Below, one piece after another: positions 34,835 through 42,823 of a stretch of 44,230 nt of DNA. Made by a program: the position numbers and the translations under genes. This DNA comes from Pseudomonadota bacterium. GTDB taxonomy: Bacteria; Pseudomonadota; Alphaproteobacteria; Rhizobiales; Tepidamorphaceae. The stretch covers positions 1 through 44,230 of the forward strand of contig JAEWYT010000204.1 of assembly GCA_023458595.1 (NCBI GenBank), in the 5' to 3' direction. The notes under the pieces were generated by a model. The model searched no databases. It was not told where the DNA came from and worked only from the letters and a program-made list of their open reading frames with translations. Every line of letters begins with the position of its first letter. Position 1 is the stretch's first letter.

Positions 34835-36024
34835 TTGACTTCCCTCAGCGTGGGGACCGCGGGGTTCAGGCCCATCGCGGCCGCCAGATCGTCGGCGCGA
34901 CGCCTCCAGGAATGGGTTTCCGCGAACTCGCGCCGGCGCCGTATCAGCCGCGCGTCCGACGTACCGGCGGCGGCCTCCTTGACGGCGCGAACGAATTCCT
35001 CAGGTCCGTTCGCGATGCGCACGAGGTCGGATTCCAGCCACTTCGTGGCAGGAAGGTCCGAGCTTACCGCCGGAAGGCCCGCGGCGAGGTATTCCAGGGT
35101 CTTGAGCGGAAACGAGGCGCGGTTGAAGGCGATGTCGGCGTATGGCGTCAAACCCACGTCCATGCAGCGCAGATAGCGCGGTAGCTCCTCGAAGGAGCGG
35201 CGCCCCACCCACTGCACCCGCTCCTTGCGGATCAGCGCAGCGAAGCGCTCGGGCTCCCACGCCGGACTATAGGGGCCCACGAGGAGCAACGAACAGTCCG
35301 AGTCCGCGATCGCCTCGAGGACGGCCATATCGATGCGTGCTGACAGATGTCCGACCAATCCGGCCACCGGGCGCGGCAGGGACACATCCGACGCCGGCGA
35401 TACGGCCTCCAGGTTTCCGTACGCGTCCGTCTGCACGCCGTTGGGGATGAGGTGGACCCTTGCCCCCATGCCGGACCAGCGTTCGACGAGGACCTGCGAA
35501 ATGGCCACGACCACGTCGGCATTGGCCAACTGCCGCCGCTCGCTGCGCAGAAGCGCGCGGCGGCTCATCCCCATGAGTTCCGCACCGGCGGCATAGTCGT
35601 CGGTCCCGTAGAGGACCCGCACGACTTCGGGGCCCCATCCGGTCAGCACATCGTCGAGAGAGCACGCGATGACGGCCGTAGCCGTTGCGCCGAGCTTCTC
35701 GAGCGCCCATCGGATCTGCCGGCGTACCAGAAAGCCCGTCGTGGCGTTTATGCCGGGCCTGGAGTGCCCAGGCATCGCCGTGGGCGTGAGCCGCACCAGA
35801 CCGGGAATGCCCGGCCTCAGCCGAGGCCACGGAACGATGCCGACATCCTGCCGCCGGTGAACCGGCGTCAGGAAGGATACCGGCGGATCCACCCAGAGCA
35901 CCGTGGCATATCTCGTCAGCTCGGTGGCGATGTGGTGGTCGGAGCCCTTGACGCCGCTCCACGACGTTCCCGCGCACACGACTATCAGCGGGAGATCACG
36001 ACGCGCCGCGGACTGTGCCATCAT
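34831..36024 (-). CDS. Glycosyltransferase (GT-B, GT4/TuaH-like)
   Basis: The 397-residue protein starts LPLIVVCAGTSWSGVKGSDHHIATELTRYA and carries VLWVDPPVSFLTP, typical of the TuaH-like group that uses a teichuronic-acid-type GT-B fold. The C-terminal half has SLLLVGPYSPAWEPERFAAL, VQWVGRRSFEELPRYLRCMD and FPLKTLEYLAAGLPAVSSDL, the last being the donor-binding Glu motif. It is the first gene of a two-gene unit coupled by ATGA with the next glycosyltransferase gene. Two adjacent ATG codons (36024 and 36021) could serve as start; neither has a strong ribosome site. The sugar donor is not known. Confidence 0.86.
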   Translation of the reverse strand: MMAQSAARRDLPLIVVCAGTSWSGVKGSDHHIATELTRYATVLWVDPPVSFLTPVHRRQDVGIVPWPRLRPGIPGLVRLTPTAMPGHSRPGINATTGFLVRRQIRWALEKLGATATAVIACSLDDVLTGWGPEVVRVLYGTDDYAAGAELMGMSRRALLRSERRQLANADVVVAISQVLVERWSGMGARVHLIPNGVQTDAYGNLEAVSPASDVSLPRPVAGLVGHLSARIDMAVLEAIADSDCSLLLVGPYSPAWEPERFAALIRKERVQWVGRRSFEELPRYLRCMDVGLTPYADIAFNRASFPLKTLEYLAAGLPAVSSDLPATKWLESDLVRIANGPEEFVRAVKEAAAGTSDARLIRRRREFAETHSWRRRADDLAAAMGLNPAVPTLREVN

Positions 36025-36461
36025 CGATCAGCACCCGGCCGTGCCGGCTCCGGCGCGCGGATGCACCTTCGTGCGCGCCCCGAACGGGCACGCGGCAACT
36101 CCGTGCCGCTTCTCTCGCCGCACATCGTCGGCAGGCGGCGCTCGAAGATCGCCGTCCCGGGCACTGGAGTCAGGCGCTCCTGTCACTGTGTTCCCAAACA
36201 TCGCCAGAACCGAACCGTGAACCGAAATCAAATGTGTCGCCAAACCGGAAACGCCGGAAGCCGAACTCCCGGCGCTCCCCAAGCAAGAAATCTACGGCAT
36301 GTCGATTTTCGACAACGGATTTGCCAGTTAATAAACGGCGTCACGATAGGGCACGAAACAATGCCGGGGCAACGCCCCTCCCGGCAGACCCGCGCTGCAA
36401 TTAGGCTATCAAGAAAACGTGATTTCCCACGAAAGTGGGAAGACAGGCCGCGAATGGCTTA
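36025..36461 (-). promoter_or_regulatory. Leader of the glycosyltransferase pair, with two hairpins
   Basis: No gene is supportable here. TTCCCAC-GAAA-GTGGGAA (36424-36441) forms a 7-bp stem with a GAAA tetraloop as read on the plus strand. A second structured element is TGCCGGGGC-AAC-GCCCC...GGCA (36362-36386). Both lie in the expected 5' leader of the minus-strand glycosyltransferase genes, about 340-420 bases upstream of their start. A structured leader is possible but unproven. Confidence 0.4.
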
Positions 36462-36493
36462 GACGAAAAGCACCGGACCATCCGGCCCGGTGC
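36462..36493 (-). terminator. Rho-independent terminator of beta-helix gene copy 2
   Basis: Read on the minus strand, GCACCGG (36493-36487) pairs with CCGGTGC (36476-36470) around a GC-rich loop, and TTTTCGTC follows immediately. It lies 30 bases after the stop codon of the beta-helix gene at 36523, the right place and strand for its terminator. It also separates that gene from the glycosyltransferase pair downstream. Confidence 0.75.
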
Positions 36494-36522
36494 GATCGGC
36501 GCGCAGACGCTCCCCGACGAAC

Positions 36523-37563
36523 TCAGGGCGGCGGAACCGTAGAGCCGGAATGATCCCAAATATTGTTTGACCAGACGTTTCCGCTACCGTGCCTGTTGAA
36601 GGCAGTCCCGTAGCCATAATAACCCGATCTCGAATAGTAAATATTCGAGAATCGATTGTTCATGATCTTGATGTTGTACGAAGGTCGGTCGCTGGGATCT
36701 TCTCCCGCATAGATGGTATAACCACCGCCCGCCAGAAAGTTGTTGACGATCAATCTGTTCGCCTCGACCCCAAAATCCTGGAACAGCCCGATAGCATCGG
36801 TTTGGTCCGCTGAATTCAATATCGTGTTGTGATTCACTATCAATTGACCCGTAGATCCGTTCGACGTAATGCCGTTCAGATGATCTCCGGACTTGGCTCT
36901 CAAATCATGTATGAAGTTATTCAATATTCGGCCGCGCCCTATCTGGATTCCCGTCGACGTGCCGTAAATATTGCATTTGTTGATCGTCGTATTATCCGCA
37001 CCTCCATATATATCTTTGATACCCACCATGAGTCTGCTCATATTGGCGGCGGGCCCAATCATGCATCGGTTGATATAGGTATTGTCCGCCCTTCTGATCG
37101 CTATTCCGAACGTTTCGCCGCCGACGATCACACGGACATTGTCGATAAGAACGTTGTCGCCCAAGACATCTATAGTCCCGTTGACGATGAAGTTCCTGAA
37201 TACGGCACCATCGCCGCTAATGGAGACGAAGCCGCGCGAATCCCATCGCCAGCCAGGTCCTGAAGTTACATCGCCCGGAATATTTTGGAATTTGACCTTG
37301 ATGAACTTGAATCGCTTCTTTCCGCGAAGCTTTTTCTTCTTAATGACCTTTTTACTTCTCTTCTGCTTTATAACCGTTACCACACCAGTATTGCCGGCGG
37401 TTGGGTAGCCGCACTTCGCCAGCGCAGAAGCACAATTGAGACTTTCGCTCGCAGCCGATGCTTCATTCGGCGCGCCCCACGCGATTGCCGCATACAGAAT
37501 TGCAGGAGATATTCCCGCCCAGACTCGATTCCACTTCCCCGTCGTCAGTGACGCCGTTTTCAT
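36523..37563 (-). CDS. Secreted right-handed parallel beta-helix protein (copy 2), AT-rich, with Lys-rich segment
   Basis: The 346-residue protein has a signal peptide (core ISPAILYAAIAWGAPNEASA) and then a strongly basic stretch at about 65-95 (KQKRSKKVIKKKKLRGKKR). After that come beta-helix coils marked by Asn/Gly phrases such as VFRNFIVNGTIDVL, VLIDNVRVIVGGE, TTINKCNIYGTSTG, RILNNFIHDL and RLIVNNFLAGGGYTIY. The end, NIKIMNNRFSNIYY with YYGYGTAFNRHG, parallels the beta-helix protein encoded at 10904-11731. The gene is visibly AT-richer than its neighbours, with sampled 60-base lines of about 35-50% GC, suggesting later acquisition. AGAGGGG precedes the ATG at 37563, and an upstream in-frame start at 37605 is less likely. 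A polymer-binding or modifying role is inferred from fold and context. Confidence 0.8.
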   Translation of the reverse strand: MKTASLTTGKWNRVWAGISPAILYAAIAWGAPNEASAASESLNCASALAKCGYPTAGNTGVVTVIKQKRSKKVIKKKKLRGKKRFKFIKVKFQNIPGDVTSGPGWRWDSRGFVSISGDGAVFRNFIVNGTIDVLGDNVLIDNVRVIVGGETFGIAIRRADNTYINRCMIGPAANMSRLMVGIKDIYGGADNTTINKCNIYGTSTGIQIGRGRILNNFIHDLRAKSGDHLNGITSNGSTGQLIVNHNTILNSADQTDAIGLFQDFGVEANRLIVNNFLAGGGYTIYAGEDPSDRPSYNIKIMNNRFSNIYYSRSGYYGYGTAFNRHGSGNVWSNNIWDHSGSTVPPP

Positions 37564-38060
37564 AACTTCAAACCCCTCTGCCCCCCGCCCGCAAAGGTTC
37601 TTCATCTCAGTATTCGGTATTTCTCGTTTCTCATTTGTTAACCATAAAATACCCGCTTGTTGAAAATTTGCGGAGGTCGTGGCAATTTTCGGGCAGAATC
37701 TCCTTTTAGGTCAAACGGAGTTGCCCTCACGCGGTTTGGCCTCGTCCACTGGGCGCCATCTGCTTGGATTCCGAGCTGGTTCCTATCCTCGAATCACGGC
37801 GAGGCGGATTTTTCCCGGGACCACCATCATCGTGACGACGCCGTCTCGGAAACCGCTAAACGGTTCGTCGATTTCGGGCAAGGACGCCAACGACACCGAA
37901 CCGGAATGAACGCTTCGGAGAAGGTTCCGCTCGACGTATTGGAGGGGTCGTCGAATCCGGCTTACGTCAATCGTACAGACGTTTTCGCCCTATAGCGACC
38001 ACCGCTTCCCGTCGTCGCCGGCTATAGTGGCCGGGTTTCGAGCAATCGACTGGGCCGATC
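37564..38060. promoter_or_regulatory. Divergent spacer between beta-helix copy 2 and the polymerase gene
   Basis: Nothing in these 497 bases is a convincing gene. A 112-codon frame at 37657-37995 has no ribosome site and a composition like random reading. About 37600-37700 is AT-rich and probably holds the beta-helix promoter. The side next to the polymerase gene is GC-rich without a recognisable promoter. Confidence 0.4.
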
Positions 38061-39461
38061 ATGCCTTCCACCACCGTCGCCAAGAGACGACTGCCGCGCG
38101 CCGCGCCCCGCGTGGAACCGCAGGCGACGACAGGCGGCACAAGGACGCGCGTCGCACAGCCTGCCCGATCGGCGGGCGGCAAAGCGCTATCGATTCTGGT
38201 GGTGCTGTTTCTGATCGGATTGCTCATTCCCTGGAAGATCTACATCGGCCCGATGCGCATGTCCGGATACCGGCTGGTGTTGATCGCGGCGATCCTGCCG
38301 TGTCTCGTCATGTGGATCACAGGGCGGGCGGGCCGCATAAGACTGCCGGACATCGCCGTGATACTCTATCCGGTGTGGTGCGGGATCAGTTTGACCGTCC
38401 TTCACGGCTTCGCCACTGCCTGGCAACCTGCGGGAATACTGTTTCTGGAAACTGCGGGAACGTATTTTCTCGCGCGCTGCATGATCCGCACCGCGGATAA
38501 TTTTTACGCCATGGCGAAAGTATTGTTTCTTATCGTGGTCGGATTGCTTCCTTTCGCCATCTTCGAAGCACTCACGCAGGTGAATGTGGCAATGAAGCTG
38601 TTCTCCTCGGTGATGCCGAGCTATCCGGTAAGCGAGGCGGACCCGCGGTGGGGCCTGCGCCGCGTTCAGGCCGTCTTCGAACATCCAATTCTCTACGGGG
38701 TATGCGCCTCGAGCGCCGTCGCGATGACCTTCCTGGTCCTCGGATACGGGCAGTCGCTGGTGAAGCGGTCCTTCAAGACCGGAATCGTGGCTTTTGCGGC
38801 CTTTCTGTCGCTGTCCGCCGGGCCGATCACCGCCGTGTTCGCCCAGCTCGGGCTGGTCGCTTGGGATACCGTTCTGCGAAACAATCCCCTTCGTTGGAAG
38901 CTCCTGCTGATCTGCGTCGCGGCGATGTGGATGTTGATTTCGGCCGTATCCAACCAGTCCGTTCCCGCGTTCTACATGACCCATTTCTCGTTCGATCCCG
39001 CTTCGGCCTATTTCAGGCTCCTGATCTGGGAGTTCGGCACCAATTCGGTCGCGCACAATCCATTGTTCGGCACGGGCCTCGGCGAATGGCTGCGCCCCGA
39101 CTGGATGCCGCCGAGCATCGACATGTTCTGGCTCACCCACGCCGTGTACTACGGGCTGCCGGCGGCATTCCTGATCGGCGTATTGTTTTTTTCGGCCTAT
39201 CTACCGGTCGCGCTGAAATCCGGTCTTCCCGACCGTATACTCGCCTACAAGACGGCCTACCTGATTTGCATGACGGGCTACTTTCTGGTCGGCTGGACCG
39301 TGCATTTCTGGAACGCCTCGTACGCGCTGTTCGTATTCCTCATCGGAAGCGGTCTCTGGATACTGGACTATCAGGAGACACCGGCTGCGCCCCGCAAGAG
39401 CGGAGCGCGTTCCGCGCTTTCGGCCTCACGTTCCAAGCACAGCGGTACGCCGCCGGAATGA
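38061..39461 (+). CDS. Wzy/O-antigen polymerase-like membrane protein
   Basis: The 466-residue protein has a basic, Pro/Ala-rich cytoplasmic N-terminus of about 40 residues and then roughly ten membrane helices, among them ALSILVVLFLIGLLIP, YRLVLIAAILPCLVMWI and VLFLIVVGLLPFAIFEAL. A large loop between late helices contains DPASAYFRLLIWEFGTNSVA and NPLFGTGLGEWLRPDW. This is the R..IW-x(n)-NP-x-G-x-G pattern of the Wzy/WaaL polymerase-ligase family. It probably polymerises EPS repeat units in the periplasm. Proteins of this type are poorly conserved, so WaaL-like ligase activity is the alternative. The ATG at 38061 has no strong ribosome site. The stop overlaps an in-frame ATG of the next gene as ATGA. 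Confidence 0.8.
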   Translation: MPSTTVAKRRLPRAAPRVEPQATTGGTRTRVAQPARSAGGKALSILVVLFLIGLLIPWKIYIGPMRMSGYRLVLIAAILPCLVMWITGRAGRIRLPDIAVILYPVWCGISLTVLHGFATAWQPAGILFLETAGTYFLARCMIRTADNFYAMAKVLFLIVVGLLPFAIFEALTQVNVAMKLFSSVMPSYPVSEADPRWGLRRVQAVFEHPILYGVCASSAVAMTFLVLGYGQSLVKRSFKTGIVAFAAFLSLSAGPITAVFAQLGLVAWDTVLRNNPLRWKLLLICVAAMWMLISAVSNQSVPAFYMTHFSFDPASAYFRLLIWEFGTNSVAHNPLFGTGLGEWLRPDWMPPSIDMFWLTHAVYYGLPAAFLIGVLFFSAYLPVALKSGLPDRILAYKTAYLICMTGYFLVGWTVHFWNASYALFVFLIGSGLWILDYQETPAAPRKSGARSALSASRSKHSGTPPE

Positions 39462-39499
39462 CTCGTTTGCGCAAGCCGGCACATTCGGGTCGAGTGCCC

Positions 39500-40705
39500 A
39501 TGAAGGTCCTGCTCATCGCCCCGACATGCGACGGAGAAGACGTCGGCGAGGCCTGGGTCGCCTACCAGTGGGCGCACGGCCTGGCGCAGCGCCACGACGT
39601 GACGTTGCTCACATACAACAAACGGAGCGCCAAGCCCGCCTCGCAACAGCTCGAGGGGCTTCGGATCGTGGAGTGGAGCGAACCGCCGATTCTCGGCCGG
39701 GCGGAGCGGCTGAACAGCCTGCTGAAGCCGGGCTACGTGGCGTTCTACATGCGCGCGCGGTCATGGATTCGCCGGGCGTTGGCCGAGAACGAGCACTTCG
39801 ACGTCGCCCATCAGCCGGTTCCGGTGGGCATGCGCTATCCTTCGCCCTGCGCCGGGCTGGGAATTCCCTATGTAATCGGACCTGTCGGCGGCGGCCTGGC
39901 GAACCCTGCCGCTTTCGAGGTCGTTGACACTTCGGCACCCTGGTACATGAGACTGCGCGGGCTCGACGCCTATCGCCGACGGTGGGATCCCCTGCTGCGC
40001 CGAACCTACGAGGACGCCGCCTGCGTCGTCGGGATAGCACCGTATGTCCGGGATCTGCTCGCCGACTATTCGCTAAAGCGCTTCGAGACCATGAGCGAGA
40101 CCGGGCTTCGGTCAGTTCCCGAGCCGATCGACCGATCGGACCGGGCCGGTCCGGTCCGGCTGCTGTTCGTCGGACGTCTCGTCAGGACCAAGGGCGCGCG
40201 CGAAGCCATTCGCGCGATGGCCGGGACGGCCGACCTGGCGACAAGGCTCGATATCGTCGGCGACGGCCCCGACCGCGGGATGTGCGAATCCATGATCGCC
40301 GACCTGAACCTCGGCGACAGGGTCACGATGCACGGATGGAAAACGAAGGCCCAGGTGGCACAATTCTACATCGACGCCGACGCCTTCGTGTTTCCGAGCT
40401 ACCGCGAACCCGGCGGGAACGTAGCGCCGGAGGCGATGGGCTATTCGCTGCCGCTGATCGTGGTCGACCGGGGCGGACCGGGCGCGGCGACGACCGATGA
40501 CTGCGCCATCAGGCTACCAGTCGCGACGCCGGAGGCGCTGGCGCGCGATGTTGCCGCAGCCATTCGGAAACTGGTTGCGGATCCGGCCCTCCGGCGCCGG
40601 ATGGGTGTGGCTTCGTACGATCACGTCAAACGGACCGCGCTGTGGCCGGCCAAGTTCGATCGGATGGGCGAGATCTACGAGGAAATCGCAGCCTCAGGAT
40701 CCTGA
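39500..40705 (+). CDS. GT4-family glycosyltransferase downstream of the polymerase
   Basis: The 401-residue protein begins MKVLLIAPTCDGEDVGEAWVAYQWA, matching a group of GT4 enzymes that also contain PYVIGPVGGGLANP (here about 118-131). The donor domain shows RLLFVGRLVRTKGAREAIRAM, DIVGDGPDRGMCESMIADL and the Glu motif FPSYREPGGNVAPEAMGYSL. It acts in the cytoplasm on the growing lipid-linked unit. I start at ATG 39500 where homology begins. An upstream ATG at 39458 overlaps the polymerase stop as ATGA and would add 14 residues, so translational coupling is possible. The 3' end overlaps the convergent GT2 gene by 12 bases. Specificity is unknown. Confidence 0.86.
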   Translation: MKVLLIAPTCDGEDVGEAWVAYQWAHGLAQRHDVTLLTYNKRSAKPASQQLEGLRIVEWSEPPILGRAERLNSLLKPGYVAFYMRARSWIRRALAENEHFDVAHQPVPVGMRYPSPCAGLGIPYVIGPVGGGLANPAAFEVVDTSAPWYMRLRGLDAYRRRWDPLLRRTYEDAACVVGIAPYVRDLLADYSLKRFETMSETGLRSVPEPIDRSDRAGPVRLLFVGRLVRTKGAREAIRAMAGTADLATRLDIVGDGPDRGMCESMIADLNLGDRVTMHGWKTKAQVAQFYIDADAFVFPSYREPGGNVAPEAMGYSLPLIVVDRGGPGAATTDDCAIRLPVATPEALARDVAAAIRKLVADPALRRRMGVASYDHVKRTALWPAKFDRMGEIYEEIAASGS

Positions 40706-41653
40706 GCCTTCGTCCGCGAAACGAGCGAAGCCGCCGCTTCCGGTCGGACGCTCAGACGACGTCGCCACCGTCGTCAGTGCCGCCTTGAAGGCCGCCCGGT
40801 GACCGGGACCGAGCGCGTATCGCAAGCTGCCCTCCGCCAGGAGGCCCAACCGATAGATCTCCGTCGAAACGGGGCCATGGTAGCGGCGATAGTAGCGGAT
40901 GCGGTTCCTCGTCATCAGCGCGGACAGCTGCGTATTGTCGTGATAGTCGCCGCCGATATGGACGCAGTGGGCCTCGGGAACGAACCGGACGGAGAAGCCG
41001 CGGTCGCGCACGCGCCGCAGATAGTCGACCTCTTCGCTATAGAGGAAGAACGACTCGTCCCATGCGCCGATGGCACGTCGCGCCGGCGCGCTCACCATGA
41101 GGGCGGCCCCCGTGGCCCAGTCTATCGCCCCGCCGTCGCGGTAAAGCGCAGGCGTCGATACGAGTTCGCCGAGGCCAATCGATGACGCGATCTTCGTGCC
41201 GAGCAAGGAATCCGACCATATCGTCGCGAGCGACGGCTCGCGCCGCACGGATCGGGCAATGCTGCCGTCCTCGTCGAAAATCGTCGGCACCGCCACGCCC
41301 ACCGACGAATCGTTCAGTTCGTCGAGGAGCCGCGCGGCCGTGCCCGCCATGAGCCGGATGTCGGGGTTGAGGATCAGAATGTCCCTGTCGGCGCTCGTCG
41401 TCGCGATCGCCGCATTTATCCCTGCGGAGTAGCCGCCGTTGCGACCCGTCCGCACCACCCTCGGGCGGATCCGATGGGCGAGCGCCAAATCGGCGCTGTC
41501 GTCGGCCGAGGCGTTGTCGGCGACCACTACTTCGCAGTCCTCGATCCCCGCCAATCCGCCGACCAGGGAATCGAGAAATCCCGTCAGCACGTCCCGGCTA
41601 TTGTAGGTGACGGTCACGACCGCCAGCCGTCGGCCATTCGGTGCGGGGCGCAT
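40694..41653 (-). CDS. GT2-family glycosyltransferase (rhamnosyltransferase-like)
   Basis: The 319-residue protein has the GT-A start LAVVTVTYNSRDVLTGFLDSL, the acidic EVVVADNASADDSADLA, the metal-binding region ILILNPDIRLMAG and the acceptor-side FLYSEEVDYLRRVRDRG. All are typical of WbbL/rhamnosyltransferase-like GT2 enzymes. It acts in the cytoplasm on lipid-linked sugars. Translation probably begins at ATG 41653, with GGAG about 9 bases upstream; the ATG at 41659 overlaps the TGA of the preceding gene as ATGA and is the alternative. The gene is therefore coupled to the GT2 gene before it. The donor sugar is a guess from family members only. Confidence 0.87.
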   Translation of the reverse strand: MRPAPNGRRLAVVTVTYNSRDVLTGFLDSLVGGLAGIEDCEVVVADNASADDSADLALAHRIRPRVVRTGRNGGYSAGINAAIATTSADRDILILNPDIRLMAGTAARLLDELNDSSVGVAVPTIFDEDGSIARSVRREPSLATIWSDSLLGTKIASSIGLGELVSTPALYRDGGAIDWATGAALMVSAPARRAIGAWDESFFLYSEEVDYLRRVRDRGFSVRFVPEAHCVHIGGDYHDNTQLSALMTRNRIRYYRRYHGPVSTEIYRLGLLAEGSLRYALGPGHRAAFKAALTTVATSSERPTGSGGFARFADEGSGS

Positions 41654-41655
41654 GG

Positions 41656-42618
41656 TCATGATCTCCGAGCCATCTCGACCGGGTTGCTGCCGGTAGGGTT
41701 GTCTCCGCGGTTCCACCGGCCGACCACCTCATTCGCGTCGTTTCGCAGGGCGATCAAGACCATCCTCCCGGCACGGTAAAGACGAAGGCGGGCGACGATC
41801 CACCATGCAAGACGGCGCGCGCGCCAGTCCGGCAGCTCAGGGAGGCGGGACAGCCGCAGCAGCTCGACGGCGGGCGATCCCGCCACCGCCGCAGCGCGGG
41901 CGAACCATCGGGCCATGGCCGCCGGCCCGCCGGGCCAATCGCCGAATTCGTGAGCGATGTGCCGGTCGTACCGGCGCACCAGCTCGGTGTAGGAGCGGCA
42001 CGGCGGCGTGAACACCCGCACGTCCGGCGCAAAGGCGGCCCGGTAACCTTGCGCGGTGGCGCGCTGCCCCCATTCGGTATCTTCCATGGTGTTGATGCCG
42101 CCGAACGGCCCGACCGCTTGGAAAACCGACGCCCGCACGGCCATGTTGCCGGTCGCCGCGTAGCCGTGGCGTTCGACGTAGAGACGGTTGCGGTAGCAAT
42201 ACGCCGATTCGTACGCCTCGACGGCGCTGGGCCGCCGCGGATCCGACCAGGCAACCTTTATGTCGCCGCCGAGGAAATCGACATCGGGGCGAGCGTCGAA
42301 GAAGGCGACGATTCCCGCGATCCAACCTTCTCCGGGCACGCAATCGGCATCGACAAACGCGAAAATTCGCCCGCGGGCCAGTTCGGCGCCGCGGTTTCGC
42401 GCGGGTCCTGGACCGGGCGTCTCCTCGCGCGCCAGCCGGACGCCCTCGTATGCGGAGCAGACCGCGTCCGGCAGCACCCGGGAACCGTTGTCCACGACGA
42501 CTACCTCGAACGGAATCCCGTCGGCGCGCTGCGAATCCAGCGCGCACAGACATTCCGCCAGTTTTTCCGGCTCGTTGAGATGCGGAATGATGACGCTGAC
42601 CGTGGGCGACGGTTCGAT
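41656..42618 (-). CDS. GT2-family glycosyltransferase with apparent ATC start
   Basis: The reading frame gives a complete GT-A glycosyltransferase of about 320 residues: PTVSVIIPHLNEPEKLAECL, then VVVVDNGS, FAFVDADCVPGEGWI and INTMEDTEWGQRATAQGY. An in-frame TAG lies just upstream, at about 42636-42634. Between it and the first conserved strand there is no ATG, GTG or TTG. The first such codon, GTG at 42495, lies after the essential N-terminal strand. A strong AGGAGA (42630-42625) sits 7 bases before an ATC codon (42618-42616), which I take as the start. The alternative is a frameshift or sequencing error near 42620. The gene is transcribed ahead of the GT2 gene at 41653 and overlaps it. Confidence 0.72.
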   Translation of the reverse strand: MEPSPTVSVIIPHLNEPEKLAECLCALDSQRADGIPFEVVVVDNGSRVLPDAVCSAYEGVRLAREETPGPGPARNRGAELARGRIFAFVDADCVPGEGWIAGIVAFFDARPDVDFLGGDIKVAWSDPRRPSAVEAYESAYCYRNRLYVERHGYAATGNMAVRASVFQAVGPFGGINTMEDTEWGQRATAQGYRAAFAPDVRVFTPPCRSYTELVRRYDRHIAHEFGDWPGGPAAMARWFARAAAVAGSPAVELLRLSRLPELPDWRARRLAWWIVARLRLYRAGRMVLIALRNDANEVVGRWNRGDNPTGSNPVEMARRS

Positions 42619-42624
42619 CGGACT

Positions 42625-42630
42625 TCTCCT
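42625..42630 (-). promoter_or_regulatory. Ribosome binding site AGGAGA deciding a non-canonical start
   Basis: AGGAGA on the minus strand ends 6 bases before an ATC codon at 42618-42616, ideal spacing for initiation. No ATG, GTG or TTG in frame is available before the conserved glycosyltransferase N-terminus. Confidence 0.55.
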
Positions 42631-42823
42631 CGACTACGTGATCCGTGCCGATGATTCGTTCGGCGTTTGCCGGCTTCCAGTCAGCCAAAAAGGGTAGCGG
42701 TTCATCAATTCCGGTGCCGAGGCGGTCGCAAACTGCTTGCCCCACGGTCATCTTGGCAACTGGTGCGCATCATGCGGCCCGGTAGGCTTTTTTTCATCAT
42801 GAAGCAACCGGATCTGCGTCTCG

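Noticed and set aside
37657..37995. 112-codon plus-strand frame upstream of the polymerase gene
   Set aside because: No ribosome site, random-like composition and no recognisable motif.
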